From the NCBI GenBank assembly GCA_004764695.1, contig SMSO01000014.1:2679148-2743147 (forward strand): a stretch of 64,000 bases of DNA, read 5' to 3'. Positions 1 through 9,382 of this stretch are shown one piece after another; within the stretch, counting starts at the first letter, position 1; each line of letters opens with the position of its first letter. The notes beneath the pieces are model-generated. The model was not told the DNA's origin. It ran no database searches and was given only the letters and a program-made list of their open reading frames with translations. The translations under genes were made by a program, and so were the position numbers. This stretch comes from Schizochytrium sp. TIO01 (taxonomy: Eukaryota > Sar > Bigyra > Thraustochytrida > Thraustochytriidae).

Positions 1-8
1 AGAGCTCA

Positions 9-40
<32 letters not shown>

Positions 41-700
41 TTGGACGAGCTCAGCACCCGAGACACGGATAAAGGTACAGTCTGTGTGGTGAGCCACAGC
101 ACGCGCCAAGAGTGTCTTACCAGTACCCGGAGGGCCATAGAGCAGCACACCCTTGGGTTGCGCGACACCAAGACTCTCGAAGAGCTCGGGATGCTTAATG
201 GGCAATTCAATGACCTCTTTGATCTCCCGAATCTGCTTCGACAAACCACCAACCATATCGTACGTCGAATCAGGAACCTTTTCAACCTTCATGAGGGAAA
301 CAAGTGGGTCCACCTTGGACGGGAGGATCTTGTGAAGAGTATAGCTGTCGTTGCGGAGAGCTACGCGGGTGTTGGGCGTACACTTTGAAATGTCGATCTT
401 AGGGTCAACATCCACTACATACTTTCCCTCTGGGTTCACCTTTACAAGAACCTTCTTCTTGCCCATGGCCTTAACAACTTCACCTACATATGAGCCAGGC
501 TCCTGAAGAACCTGCAGCTCGTCACGGAGAAGACGAACTTGAGTGTTTAGCTCATTGCGCTGAGCCTGCAGACGCCTCAAGTTGGCTGTCTTCTCACGGA
601 GCTGAGCCTCCATACGCTCAATTTTGCTCCTGAAGAACGTACCCACGCCGTCGGTGCTGTCCACATTCATAGCTTTGGTCGAGCTAGCAGAAGGTGCCAT
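1..700 (-). CDS. PSMC5: 26S proteasome regulatory ATPase Rpt6 / PSMC5, N-terminal part (runs off left edge)
   Basis: One of the six AAA+ ATPases of the 19S base that unfold ubiquitinated substrates and feed them to the 20S core, in nucleus and cytosol. The visible 233 residues are one uninterrupted exon starting at the ATG whose complement is 698-700. Seen in order: an N-terminal heptad-type coiled coil (about residues 24-60), the OB-fold segment, then the AAA domain with Walker A GPPGTGKT at about residues 189-196, almost exactly where it lies in human PSMC5 (family knowledge). The stretch before Walker A ([18 protein letters not shown]) is the Rpt-specific linker. The C-terminal ~170 residues, including Walker B and the HbYX-type tail, lie outside the window. 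Expected to be constitutively expressed. Very secure identification. Confidence 0.97.
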
Positions 701-1511
701 TTTTGCGAATTGAATTTAGACTTTGAAGAGCGATTTATCGAAAAATATCACTAATCTAGCAAGGCTCAAATCCACTTGAGACTTAGCCACACTGGGAAAT
801 CCAAGAGATACTTCGCAACCTCAAGACCGGAAGGCGAATAACTTCAGCCTTTACCCCTTGATCTCCCTGCACGAAGCTGGAGACTGCGATCTACGTCGCA
901 ATTCGATTATGGTTTTGCCTCTGTCTGGTTTTGGCTATTTGAAGATAGTCGCAGAGAAGGTTGACGAACAGTCGATGATGGGTGATCGATCGCTGCTCCA
1001 CCGCGGACCGTTATAACCAGGGGACCACCGCACGGGGCCTCCTCCTATGACTGAAAGACACAAATATACTCTCGCCGCGCCACCTCGGCTCCGCAAGATC
1101 GCCGCGAGCGCACAGAGTTTGGTGCCGACGCCAAAGTGCTTCTTTCTGCTTCTTTCGCCGTTTGCCTGTGGGTTCGCCGTCCAACCAGGACGCCTAGGTT
1201 GAGTCCCTCTGATTGGTTGTAAGTGGATTATCAGTATTTATACTATGGGTCATAAGTTTGTTTCATAGTACAGGCTTGCGTAAAAGCTATTTTGGCGCAC
1301 TAAGGTGTAGAGAAGAGCAGATTTATGGGGAGATTGGAGGAGGACTTACGAAAGGATTGCAAGAAGGTAGGGAGTCAAAGGCTAGGAAATGGTTGGGAGG
1401 TGCGTTCGAAAGTTGGTTTTAATCATGCTAACATATAGTATACACAGAGGGTGGTTAAAATCTAGGTGTGGCTTGGTGAGTTTAGATCTTTGAGAAGGGG
1501 AGGTTCTCTGA
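701..1511. other. intergenic: PSMC5 promoter side and CCDC24-like 3' side
   Basis: No convincing gene. The PSMC5-proximal part (about 830-1200) is relatively GC-rich, containing the probable promoter and 5' leader; the part beyond 1200 is AT-richer and abuts the 3' end of the next minus-strand gene. The 69-residue open frame at 1213-1422 has no recognisable content. Confidence 0.5.
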
Positions 1512-2606
1512 TTAGGAGGTATGGGATGACGAAGATGCCTGTCGACCGGAGTTTACAGCGAAATGTAGCCTTTGTACAATTCGGGAGTTTGAACGAGAGG
1601 GGGAGGATGAAGGAGACTCGCAAAATGCTTTTATAGGTAGAGGTCTCACTGGCGAGTCTTTTGCGTGAGACTGCCTCGAACGTGGAGTTCTAGTTTGATG
1701 GTGCCTTGGAGAGTCCTGCGAATGTTTGGTATTCTGATTGTCCTCATAATGTTTTTTGTGCAACTCAGTTTCTTTTTCCTTCCTCTTTTCAGCTAAGAAG
1801 CTGGGAACTCCTGCCGAGGACTCCAAATCCTCTAATAGCCATGTCTTCTCTAGCTTGGCACTGTACTCGCGCATATCTTCCAGGGCAGGTGGAGGCTTCA
1901 TCGCTTCGTTTTTCTCTTGCGTAATATCCTCATGCTCCATTTCAAGCAAAGATTGTACATGCTCAATATCTTGAAGGAGTTCCTCGGCTTCTTCCTCCAG
2001 AGCTGCTCGGATGTCTTTTGTAATTTTGTCAATTGCAAACACGCTCAAATCTCCACGATTCAGAGGATCAAAAATATCAACTGGAGCAGATGAAAATGAA
2101 GCTCGAGATGTGGTTGAGCTCGCCGTCCCTGGGCGTGCTCGAGAGGCGTATATTTCACTTCTTGATGTCCCACAGCTTGTCATGGGTCGAGCGAGGCCAT
2201 CCGCACCTCCTTGCGATCTTTTTTCTTCTCGTTTTAACACGTAATTAAATACTTCTTTTTCTGCGCAGGTTTTGGGCTGTAATGCAACCTGTGCAATATT
2301 GCTTCCGCTTTTCCTTACTGAGTTCAACAACATAAGGATTTGCTGCTCAAGCAGAACACGCGCGGGGTGCTCAGGTAGAGCTGGGCGATTCCTCAGCTTG
2401 TCACGGAACTCGCGATTCTGTTGCTGAAATTCAACAAGGATCTCACGAAGAGCGTCAAGCTCATCTCGTAAACCTTCGCACTTGTCAATGTGACGCGAGC
2501 CAATAATTTCACGAATTTCGTCACGCTCTGCTCCAGGAACCTGTTGGACGATGTGTTCCCAGATGGTGAGCCGCCTCGGTGGCAGCACCAACCCGGCAAC
2601 CTCCAT
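1512..2606 (-). CDS. CCDC24-like coiled-coil protein
   Basis: A 364-residue protein from an ATG at 2604-2606. Its N-terminal ~50 residues (IWEHIVQQVPGAERDEI onward) align by eye with the start of vertebrate CCDC24, whose motif is LWELVEEHVP..ER.E...ILG followed by LR.E...LR.LL.E. A second matching block is near residues 180-225, where a predicted helix contains AALEEEAEELLQDIEHVQSLLE, comparable to the CCDC24 block LRGLLEEECHTLE. Between them is a Ser/Thr/Arg-rich linker; the C-terminal ~110 residues are charged then Ser/Arg-rich and probably disordered. The molecular function of CCDC24 is not established as far as I know. It is divergent to the EF-hand gene at 3249, separated by 642 bases. 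No intron is needed. The match is from remembered family sequence, not a search. Confidence 0.72.
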   Translation of the reverse strand: MEVAGLVLPPRRLTIWEHIVQQVPGAERDEIREIIGSRHIDKCEGLRDELDALREILVEFQQQNREFRDKLRNRPALPEHPARVLLEQQILMLLNSVRKSGSNIAQVALQPKTCAEKEVFNYVLKREEKRSQGGADGLARPMTSCGTSRSEIYASRARPGTASSTTSRASFSSAPVDIFDPLNRGDLSVFAIDKITKDIRAALEEEAEELLQDIEHVQSLLEMEHEDITQEKNEAMKPPPALEDMREYSAKLEKTWLLEDLESSAGVPSFLAEKRKEKETELHKKHYEDNQNTKHSQDSPRHHQTRTPRSRQSHAKDSPVRPLPIKAFCESPSSSPSRSNSRIVQRLHFAVNSGRQASSSSHTS

Positions 2607-3248
2607 CTCTTAACCTGCCTAGCACCAGCAGGCCTGAATGTTACTCACTCGTTAGCTTGCTGTCTTGCCTGGCTGTCCAACAGCCACGCGCGACTATTTG
2701 CCAGGCCTGCCTTCGCCTGCAATAGCGCAGGTACTGGTGCATTGATGACCCGAAATAAAGAATGGTAGAATGGATTAGGTGCACACCTCGAGTACACTTA
2801 CTATTAGAGCCGTTGACAGCTCCAATATTTTTCTATTCTTTTATTTTTTAAAAAAAAGGAAACGAAAGAGGTAAACATTTTATCCAAGTGAATGCTCACG
2901 ATCAACCAGAGAAAAAGCTGCGCGTTGGCATCAGCAGTTATGATTGTTTTGTGTCCTCGTGACTTTAAATAACACATTATGGTGAAATTAAGTTTGCACT
3001 TGACTTTGGAGATTACATTTATCCAAGCAAAGAGAAGTACATTACAGCCTTCTGATATCAGGATACATGGTTACGTGAGCATTTTTCCCAAGTTCGGATT
3101 GTTTATAAAGAAAAACCATGTTTAAAACAGCCTCTTTACGAGATAACCATAATTGTTGGAAGGTTAAGTGAAACAAATAAAGAGACTTTGCTGCGTGGTG
3201 CATTTCCAGAAGGTATTCATCCCGGAGGAGAAATCAGGACACAGAAAG
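2607..3248. promoter_or_regulatory. divergent intergenic region between CCDC24-like gene (-) and EF-hand-like gene (+)
   Basis: 642 bases between two divergent starts, so it should hold both promoters. AT-rich, with a T/A-rich stretch at about 2830-2860. No clear TATA box could be tied to either start. No other gene seen. Confidence 0.4.
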
Positions 3249-4028
3249 ATGACGACTCTCGCTCCTGAGCGACGCTCTATCAGCAAGCCTGAGGCTACAA
3301 GCCCAGGTCGTAAAATGAGCACGAGGAAGTCATTGAGCAAAGCGTCGGGGACCAATGCAACAGCTAGTGAGGAGCAACAAGATGCTGCCATGGGTAGCGG
3401 CGACCTTGATGCTGAAGAAGTATTTTTTGGACAGCAACCCCCTGGTAGCTTAAAGATTCCATTTGGAGATCAAGAAGATCCAGATGAGATGGCTGGGGCG
3501 TATTGGTTCTCTGAAGTCTCCCTAGAGCAGGCGAAACAGTCGAAAGGTACATCTGAAACAAAAGCCACAGAAAGCCAATTCCGACTTGTTGGATCCTGGA
3601 TGCGACATGGGATTCATGCTGAAAGGAAAGCAATGCGTGACGTTGTTGCTCTTGGCCCGATCCTCCCTATTTCGTCTTTACAGTTTCTCGATCTATCATT
3701 TGCTGAAGAAATGACACGACCTTCTACTGCTGAGCGTGAAAAACAACGTCGGCAGTCAGCAAAGGAGCTTGACCTTACACCGGAACTTATTGCAAGAGAC
3801 CCTTTCTTCGTCCGAATTGGTGACCGCCTCATTGATGTCGATGCTTCTCTTCGGCACGTCTATAAAGAAAAGAGTGACCACACGGGGCAGGTGCATCGTA
3901 AAGATTTCGTCCATCTTTTGCTAGCTCTAGATCTCGAATTAGATGAAGATGAGCTCAAAGAGGCCCTCCTGCCTTTTCCTGATGAGCATATTTCGTTCAT
4001 CGCCTTCCGAGAGTGGTGGATGGGCTAA
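3249..4028 (+). CDS. EF-hand-like protein of unknown function
   Basis: 259 residues from the ATG at 3249. The frame is open back to about 3168 but the first in-frame ATG is at 3249, preceded by A-rich sequence, so I start there. Residues 1-75 are basic and Ser/Thr-rich (probably disordered). The C-terminal ~75 residues look like an EF-hand pair: a helix ending in RHVYKEK, a loop-like stretch SDHTGQVHRKDF, a Leu-rich helix, a helix DEDELKEALLPF and a final short FIAFREWWMG. The first loop lacks an Asp at position 1 and the second has no acidic loop, so calcium binding is doubtful. Proteins of this type are common among axonemal components, but no specific family is recognised. Ends in TAA, 375 bases before the convergent tRNase Z stop. 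Confidence 0.7.
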   Translation: MTTLAPERRSISKPEATSPGRKMSTRKSLSKASGTNATASEEQQDAAMGSGDLDAEEVFFGQQPPGSLKIPFGDQEDPDEMAGAYWFSEVSLEQAKQSKGTSETKATESQFRLVGSWMRHGIHAERKAMRDVVALGPILPISSLQFLDLSFAEEMTRPSTAEREKQRRQSAKELDLTPELIARDPFFVRIGDRLIDVDASLRHVYKEKSDHTGQVHRKDFVHLLLALDLELDEDELKEALLPFPDEHISFIAFREWWMG

Positions 4029-4403
4029 AGAAAATATTGTGTCTGTAGAGAAAAGAATAAAGGCCATATCACTCAGAAAATTCCTCGAGAAGGGAATAGA
4101 CGTCTTTACAAAATGTGCTGTATGTGCTATGCTATGAAGCCAAAATTGAACCGCTGCTACTTTCATTTCAAAAAAAGAAATGCGGACAAGCAAAAACCTG
4201 AAAAATACCAACTCTCTACATCTATATCACCTTTCTTGGGGTAATGGTAGGTGGTATTTTAATAAAACGACTAAATAACGATCAGAGATTACAAATATGT
4301 ATGTAAACGTCAAATAACTAAGAATTTATAGTGAATTTTGTTAAACTTGTTTACTGCTCATCAATGACATGTTACAACATTGCTTATAATCTTTCACCCC
4401 AGC
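4029..4403. other. convergent 3' intergenic region
   Basis: Space between the convergent stops of the EF-hand-like gene (+) and tRNase Z (-). AT-rich with several AATAAA-like motifs on the plus strand (for example near 4056 and 4260), which would serve as 3' processing sites. No gene seen. Confidence 0.45.
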
Positions 4404-6734
4404 TCAATTGTTTGCATCCAGAGACTCGATAATCGCTTGTACTGCAGAACCAAGGCTACAGGCCTTGTCAAGCGTAGCTGGGCTCAAAGTCATTAAATCG
4501 GAGGCTACGGCGACCTTGGGAATTTTCGTATCAACTGAATCAGTCTCGTCCGCTTGTGTAACAAGAGGAGGGATCTTCGGGTACCGCTGGCTAAAGTGTG
4601 TTAACACAGTATAATCCACGCCCATACGTTTACCGATGGAAATGGCTTCGCTCAAAGTTGAGTGCCGCTTAGCACGTGCTTGATCAACTTTTTCATCCTC
4701 GAAGGTTGCTTCATGAATAAGCATATGTGCACCCTTGCCGACCATTACCAATCGGTCACATGGCTGGGTATCTCCAGAGTAAACAAGCTTAGTTCCACTT
4801 GAAAGATTTACCACAACTCCATATGCATCATAACAATGATAAACCAGTACAGATGTGAGGGTGTTTACCGATGGAAGAATATAGGAGATATCGATTTCAT
4901 GGCCAGATGGTCTTCCCCCGAGTTTGTGATCCAAAGCAATAAATTCATACTCTGGCATTGGGCCCTTGAGCGCATAAAGTGACTTTTCCAAAAAGTCAGC
5001 TAAGTCGGACGGACCCACAACAAGCAACTTTGGAGATTTTGCGCGAGCGCGCCATGAGAGCACATTGAGGAGTCCTAAGTGGTGATCAGCGTGCATGTGA
5101 GTAATATAGACGCACTTCAAATCAGATTCCACAAGCTGGTGTGCACCCTTCTGGCCAAGAAGACGCGCGAGCTGGGCACACGTGCCTTCACCGGCATCCC
5201 AGAGCATCGATCCAGAATTTGTTCGGAGAAGAATCGAGCTCACATTGCGATATTTAGACGGAATTGCGCTTCCAGTCCCCAGAAATGTTAAATTCCAATC
5301 ATTCTCGTTTTTGGGCAACTGCACTTGCGGATTTAACACTAAAGGATCTACAGGTACTTTGACTGGATATGCAGTAGGTCTCGCCGTAAACGACTCCCCG
5401 TAGCCCCGACGAGACTCAGGATGGACAACACATGCAGAACCAACGACGCCAATCTTACATTTTTGTACAAGCTCGGCGGGGATTTCGTCAAGAGGAGAAC
5501 CTCCATTGTTAATGACTTCAGGCTCGAAACTAGAATAATCGATATTAAAGCAATCTTCATCAACTTTGCTTTGTAACTCAGATTGTATGTATGCACTTGA
5601 TCTGAACACGGGGCCATTTTGGGGGTCAACCCTTTCGCTAAACAAAATATGCTCGATGTTTGGTGCAGTAAATTTCTGCATCCACAGTTGATAATCCTTT
5701 GTGGAAAAAACCTCCGAGCTTGCAAAATGGATGACAAATCGACTCCCCGGGAGTGCGTAGAAGGCTTCAAATGCTGGTTCCATTTTCAGTGCTGGGATGA
5801 ATGATTCATCTGGGCATTCCACAATAAGAATGTGCTGTTCAGGTTCTGCCTGAGCCATGCAGTCCTCAGGCTTAATCACTCTTCCATCAGCAAGGGTAAT
5901 CGCTTCTCCTTTTGTGAGGCGCCCAAAGCTGGGGCCCTTGGGCACACCGAGCTCAATGGCCTTGGCAGGCAGAAATTTTCCACGTTTTGCTGGTGCCGAG
6001 AGGATATACGAGCAGCATACATCCTCCTGGTCAACGTGAGCAATATCTTCGTCGACTTCAGCTTCGTGGCCTTGGCGTGTAGAGCAAACCTTGAACTTTC
6101 CAAACTTGTACGGTACCGCAAAAGGTTTATTTTCTGTAGTCTTCGCTTCATCTTCGGCGCGAGCCTGACCATCCACGTCAGCGTTGTCGTTTTCTTCGGT
6201 TGCTTGTTCCTCAACCTTCCTTCGTTTCATTTCGGGCTCTTTGGTGTCTTCCTTAGTCTCGTCTTCACATGTTGCCAACGGGTGACGGCGAATTGCAACA
6301 GGGCGTACTTTCAGCCCGCTCTTCAGCTCAACCTCTGAGGCAGGGTTGGCAACCTCGTGAACTGTGATACATGACTTGTTGCGTTTATAGACGTGGTGAT
6401 GAGCATGCACAAGTTTACCGAGGCCTGTAGGACCATAAACGTTCATAAGAAATGTGGTGTCTGCTGCATCCATATTTTCGAGCCGCATCGACGAGACGCC
6501 TGCTAGTGTGAGCAGCATGCCACCAATGCCAAGAGTGGCATCACTGTGCAGCCTTGTGAGCAATATATTGTCCATGTTGGAGATTCGCATTCTGTTCTCT
6601 CCGCACATACGTTGACATCCTTCTGGCACATTCACCAGAACTCGTTCTTGGCCATGCGTCACAACAAGCGACGGCGCACGATGTCCATCCGCCAGGACGG
6701 TGCTCACGGCCTCCACATAGAACTCTGAAGACAT
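4404..6734 (-). CDS. ELAC2: tRNase Z, long form (ELAC2-type 3' tRNA endonuclease)
   Basis: 776 residues. Cleaves the 3' trailer from tRNA precursors, in nucleus and/or mitochondria. The long form is an internal duplication of the metallo-beta-lactamase fold: the N-terminal half has lost its metal ligands, and the C-terminal half is catalytic. The catalytic half starts at about residue 481 with FLGTGSAIPSKYRN (the PxKxRN motif) and carries the metal-binding HMHADHH at about residues 545-551. Downstream are further expected elements: YSGDTQPCD and HEATFED, then a C-terminal HFSQRYP. A Lys/Glu-rich insert (about residues 155-205, containing MKRRK) separates parts of the N-terminal half and may hold a nuclear signal. 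The start is the ATG at 6732-6734; the frame continues 25 codons upstream but with no ATG, so a mitochondrial form from an upstream AUG is not supported. Divergent with the NYN/KH gene. Confidence 0.95.
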   Translation of the reverse strand: MSSEFYVEAVSTVLADGHRAPSLVVTHGQERVLVNVPEGCQRMCGENRMRISNMDNILLTRLHSDATLGIGGMLLTLAGVSSMRLENMDAADTTFLMNVYGPTGLGKLVHAHHHVYKRNKSCITVHEVANPASEVELKSGLKVRPVAIRRHPLATCEDETKEDTKEPEMKRRKVEEQATEENDNADVDGQARAEDEAKTTENKPFAVPYKFGKFKVCSTRQGHEAEVDEDIAHVDQEDVCCSYILSAPAKRGKFLPAKAIELGVPKGPSFGRLTKGEAITLADGRVIKPEDCMAQAEPEQHILIVECPDESFIPALKMEPAFEAFYALPGSRFVIHFASSEVFSTKDYQLWMQKFTAPNIEHILFSERVDPQNGPVFRSSAYIQSELQSKVDEDCFNIDYSSFEPEVINNGGSPLDEIPAELVQKCKIGVVGSACVVHPESRRGYGESFTARPTAYPVKVPVDPLVLNPQVQLPKNENDWNLTFLGTGSAIPSKYRNVSSILLRTNSGSMLWDAGEGTCAQLARLLGQKGAHQLVESDLKCVYITHMHADHHLGLLNVLSWRARAKSPKLLVVGPSDLADFLEKSLYALKGPMPEYEFIALDHKLGGRPSGHEIDISYILPSVNTLTSVLVYHCYDAYGVVVNLSSGTKLVYSGDTQPCDRLVMVGKGAHMLIHEATFEDEKVDQARAKRHSTLSEAISIGKRMGVDYTVLTHFSQRYPKIPPLVTQADETDSVDTKIPKVAVASDLMTLSPATLDKACSLGSAVQAIIESLDANN

Positions 6735-7452
6735 CGTCAGAAGAACGCCCCTAGATGCTAGGACACCCCAGCGAGCTCCACACAAGACAATTTTACACAC
6801 AGGTATCAATCAGCTCTGCAGACAACTAATTGGTTTGAACTTTTCCCCTGCGATTGAAGGTTCGAGCTGATCACTTGGTTGGACTTCCGCCATTCACTCC
6901 TATCAATTCCTTTATGGAAAACAATTGCCTAAAAATAAAGAGAAAATATGTACTTTGGAAATTCGTACCAACCATAACTTTTATAACCACGCTTCCATAA
7001 ATAACACAAAACCTTTTGTCCTCTGCGAAGCTATGTCAAGGACTCAAGTATATCATGATCTGCGCATCATTGGCGAGAAATCTGTGAATATCCTTCGATG
7101 CTGCAATTCAAGAAAGGTTTGGTTTTAAAATCCATTCTTCATTCGAATGAAGTTATGCATGTTTCTTCGTTTGTAATAATAAAAACTGTACTACGTATGA
7201 TTATTAACTGCCCCCCAAAGAAAATAAAATAAAATAAAAATGACAATAACTCACTCTACCATTGTAATAATAAGATAACTTAGTAAATCAGTTCACAATC
7301 GTTATGGCAGCTAAGTACCTAGGTATTCGAAAGCTGAGCAGGAATCTACAGAAGCTTTGCCTCGAAGCGATTGTCATTCTCTATTGCTAGGAGGGCTTCC
7401 ACTGGCCCTGGGAAGACGTTGACGAAGTAAAGGTCAGCATTTGACAATATCG
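6735..7452. promoter_or_regulatory. divergent intergenic region between tRNase Z (-) and NYN/KH gene (+)
   Basis: 718 bases, AT-rich, with an A-rich segment (AAAATAAAAT type) around 7218-7240. Presumably contains both promoters. No other gene is visible. Confidence 0.4.
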
Positions 7453-9103
7453 ATGCTTGCTGGTCCAGCGGCGCAAGCTGGAGCGCCGCTCTCGATCGTT
7501 CTGGACGCTGCAAACCTTTGTTGGGCCTTCGTCAAAGCGCAGCCAGGATGGACTCACGTCAACTCTGGTGGCGGAATCGTAAGTGCGGATAATTACGCGA
7601 GTCTTGTGCAAATACAATGCAATTAGGATTTCTATTCATTGGGTTGGGCAAGAAGGTCACTGACGAGATCGCTTTTTATTTCTGCGGTTTGCAATGGCTT
7701 CAACGAATGGCTAACTTCTGCATGATGCCATAAGTGCGACTAAATGCATGCGACAATACTCAATTTAACCATATGTGAAATCATCAATACAAATTGTTGC
7801 TCCACTACTCACAACTCATCACAACCTACTGCACGAAATGACATGTTCAAAATACGAAATGGTATATGTCATTCCAAATTTGCTGTCGCACTTTTGGACT
7901 GCTTTGTGGGGGGGTCATGTGTATACAAATATATGTAATCTGCATGCAGAGACCTCCAGTGTCTGGTATGATTCTTTGTATTGAGTTTTTTAGGAGCTAT
8001 GGAGTAACACCTGTTGCAATATGTCCTACTTGGTGGCTCCGAACAAAGGATCAGGGAATATGGGGCAGCACCGCCTGGGAGGAGCAGGATTTTAGGAGGC
8101 TTATGGCCCTACAAGAGGTAAGTTGAACCCATACCATAAGAGTGCAGTCTTTTGGCAAACTTATGAAGAGTAATCACACACTTACATCCGAATGCATGCT
8201 TTGTTTATTATTTGCTCTGAGTAGGAGGGACTACTGTTCGCATCTCCTTCTGGAGAACATGATGACCTATATATTCTTGATTACTGCTACCGTACAGACG
8301 GATTCCTTGTCTCAAATGATAAATATCGAGATCACCGTCGCGAACGAAACCTCGACCCTGACTGGATTGATGCGCGTCGCATTGGCTTTATGTTTGTGAG
8401 AGATACGTTTCTGCCAAACCCAGATCATATTATCCGCTTGGAGGAGTTTGTGCGTCAGACAGGCAAGGTTGTAGGATTCAGTACCTCTTCCCAACGTCAT
8501 TATGATCTTCTTCCACCTCCACCTCCAACAACAGATTTAGCAGCAATGAGAAGCGAATTTCGAACACAACAACAGCAGCAACACCAGCAGCAACACATGA
8601 TGCATTCTGCATCGGAGGACACGGTAATGGCTGGTTCAACTTTGTCTCAATTTGCGGGGCCCGTATCAACTCATAATAACTACGCGAATGTAGGGTCTTC
8701 GGGAGAGCCTTGTGATATGGTTGACTTTCCAAAGCCCGGCCTCGGTTTTTTAATTGGGAAGAAAGGGGCACGTATCCATGAAATCCGAGAAGAATCTGGT
8801 GCATCTGTTGAAATCCAAGATGCAGTGACAGATGCTTCTGGGAATATTCGTGTAGTCATTAAAGGAAGTGATGAAGCTCGCGACCGGGCTCGCCAGGCTG
8901 TCTTGGAAATGCGAGATGTTGCATATCGAAAGTTGGGCATGGGAGGAAGTCGTACCCCTCCTCCCACAAATTCCTTTGTTACAGGTTCATCATCCGAAAT
9001 GGATTCCGCCAACACAATTCGTCTCGCAAAGTCAGACCCCGTGGGTATGGGTTATAACAATGTGGGAGGGTTTGTTGAAGGTGCAAACTCAGATTTGCAA
9101 TGT

Positions 9104-9139
<36 letters not shown>

Positions 9140-9187
9140 GATTATCATATGATGGATGACCATCATGATATTGATGACGATTTGTAG
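7453..9187 (+). CDS. NYN (Zc3h12a/regnase-type) ribonuclease with C-terminal KH domain; three exons
   Basis: Exons 7453-7578, 7950-8117 and 8225-9187 join in phase 0 to 418 residues. Introns (371 and 107 bases) begin GTAAGT and end in AG. The joined frame gives an NYN/PIN-like RNase domain: IVLDAANLCW (Asp18), FFRSYGVTPVAICPTWW, GEHDDLYIL (Asp111, Asp112) and LVSNDKYRDH (Asp130). These match the four metal-binding aspartates of regnase-type enzymes. A linker with Pro and Gln runs follows, then one KH domain (about residues 260-330) with the RNA-contacting loop IGKKG. Near the C-terminus is a 12-13 residue Gln tract and an acidic His/Asp tail. Likely role: sequence-guided endoribonuclease acting on mRNA or structured RNA. 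In vertebrate KHNYN/N4BP1 the KH-like module precedes NYN; here the order is reversed. Convergent with the thiolase-like gene, 195 bases apart. Confidence 0.88.
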
Positions 9188-9382
9188 TAATGAATGTAGT
9201 TCACATTGGTGCTAAGGCACTGGTATTCTGCACATCTGGCAGAGCATGTTTTTTTAAAGAAATTAAATCATAATACCTTCTATTCCATAATCTGTGACCG
9301 ATAAGCAAGAATGAAAGACTTGGGACGCGTATAGGAAAGGGTATGAACAAACATATATAAATTGTGGTTACTGGCCTATGCT

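Noticed and set aside
3168-3248. 27-residue extension of the EF-hand-like protein
   Set aside because: Begins with GTG and reads poorly; the ATG at 3249 is the first AUG in the frame.
6735-6809. 25-residue N-terminal extension of tRNase Z that might be a mitochondrial presequence
   Set aside because: The extension has no ATG (its first codon would be TTG); the first ATG is at 6732-6734.
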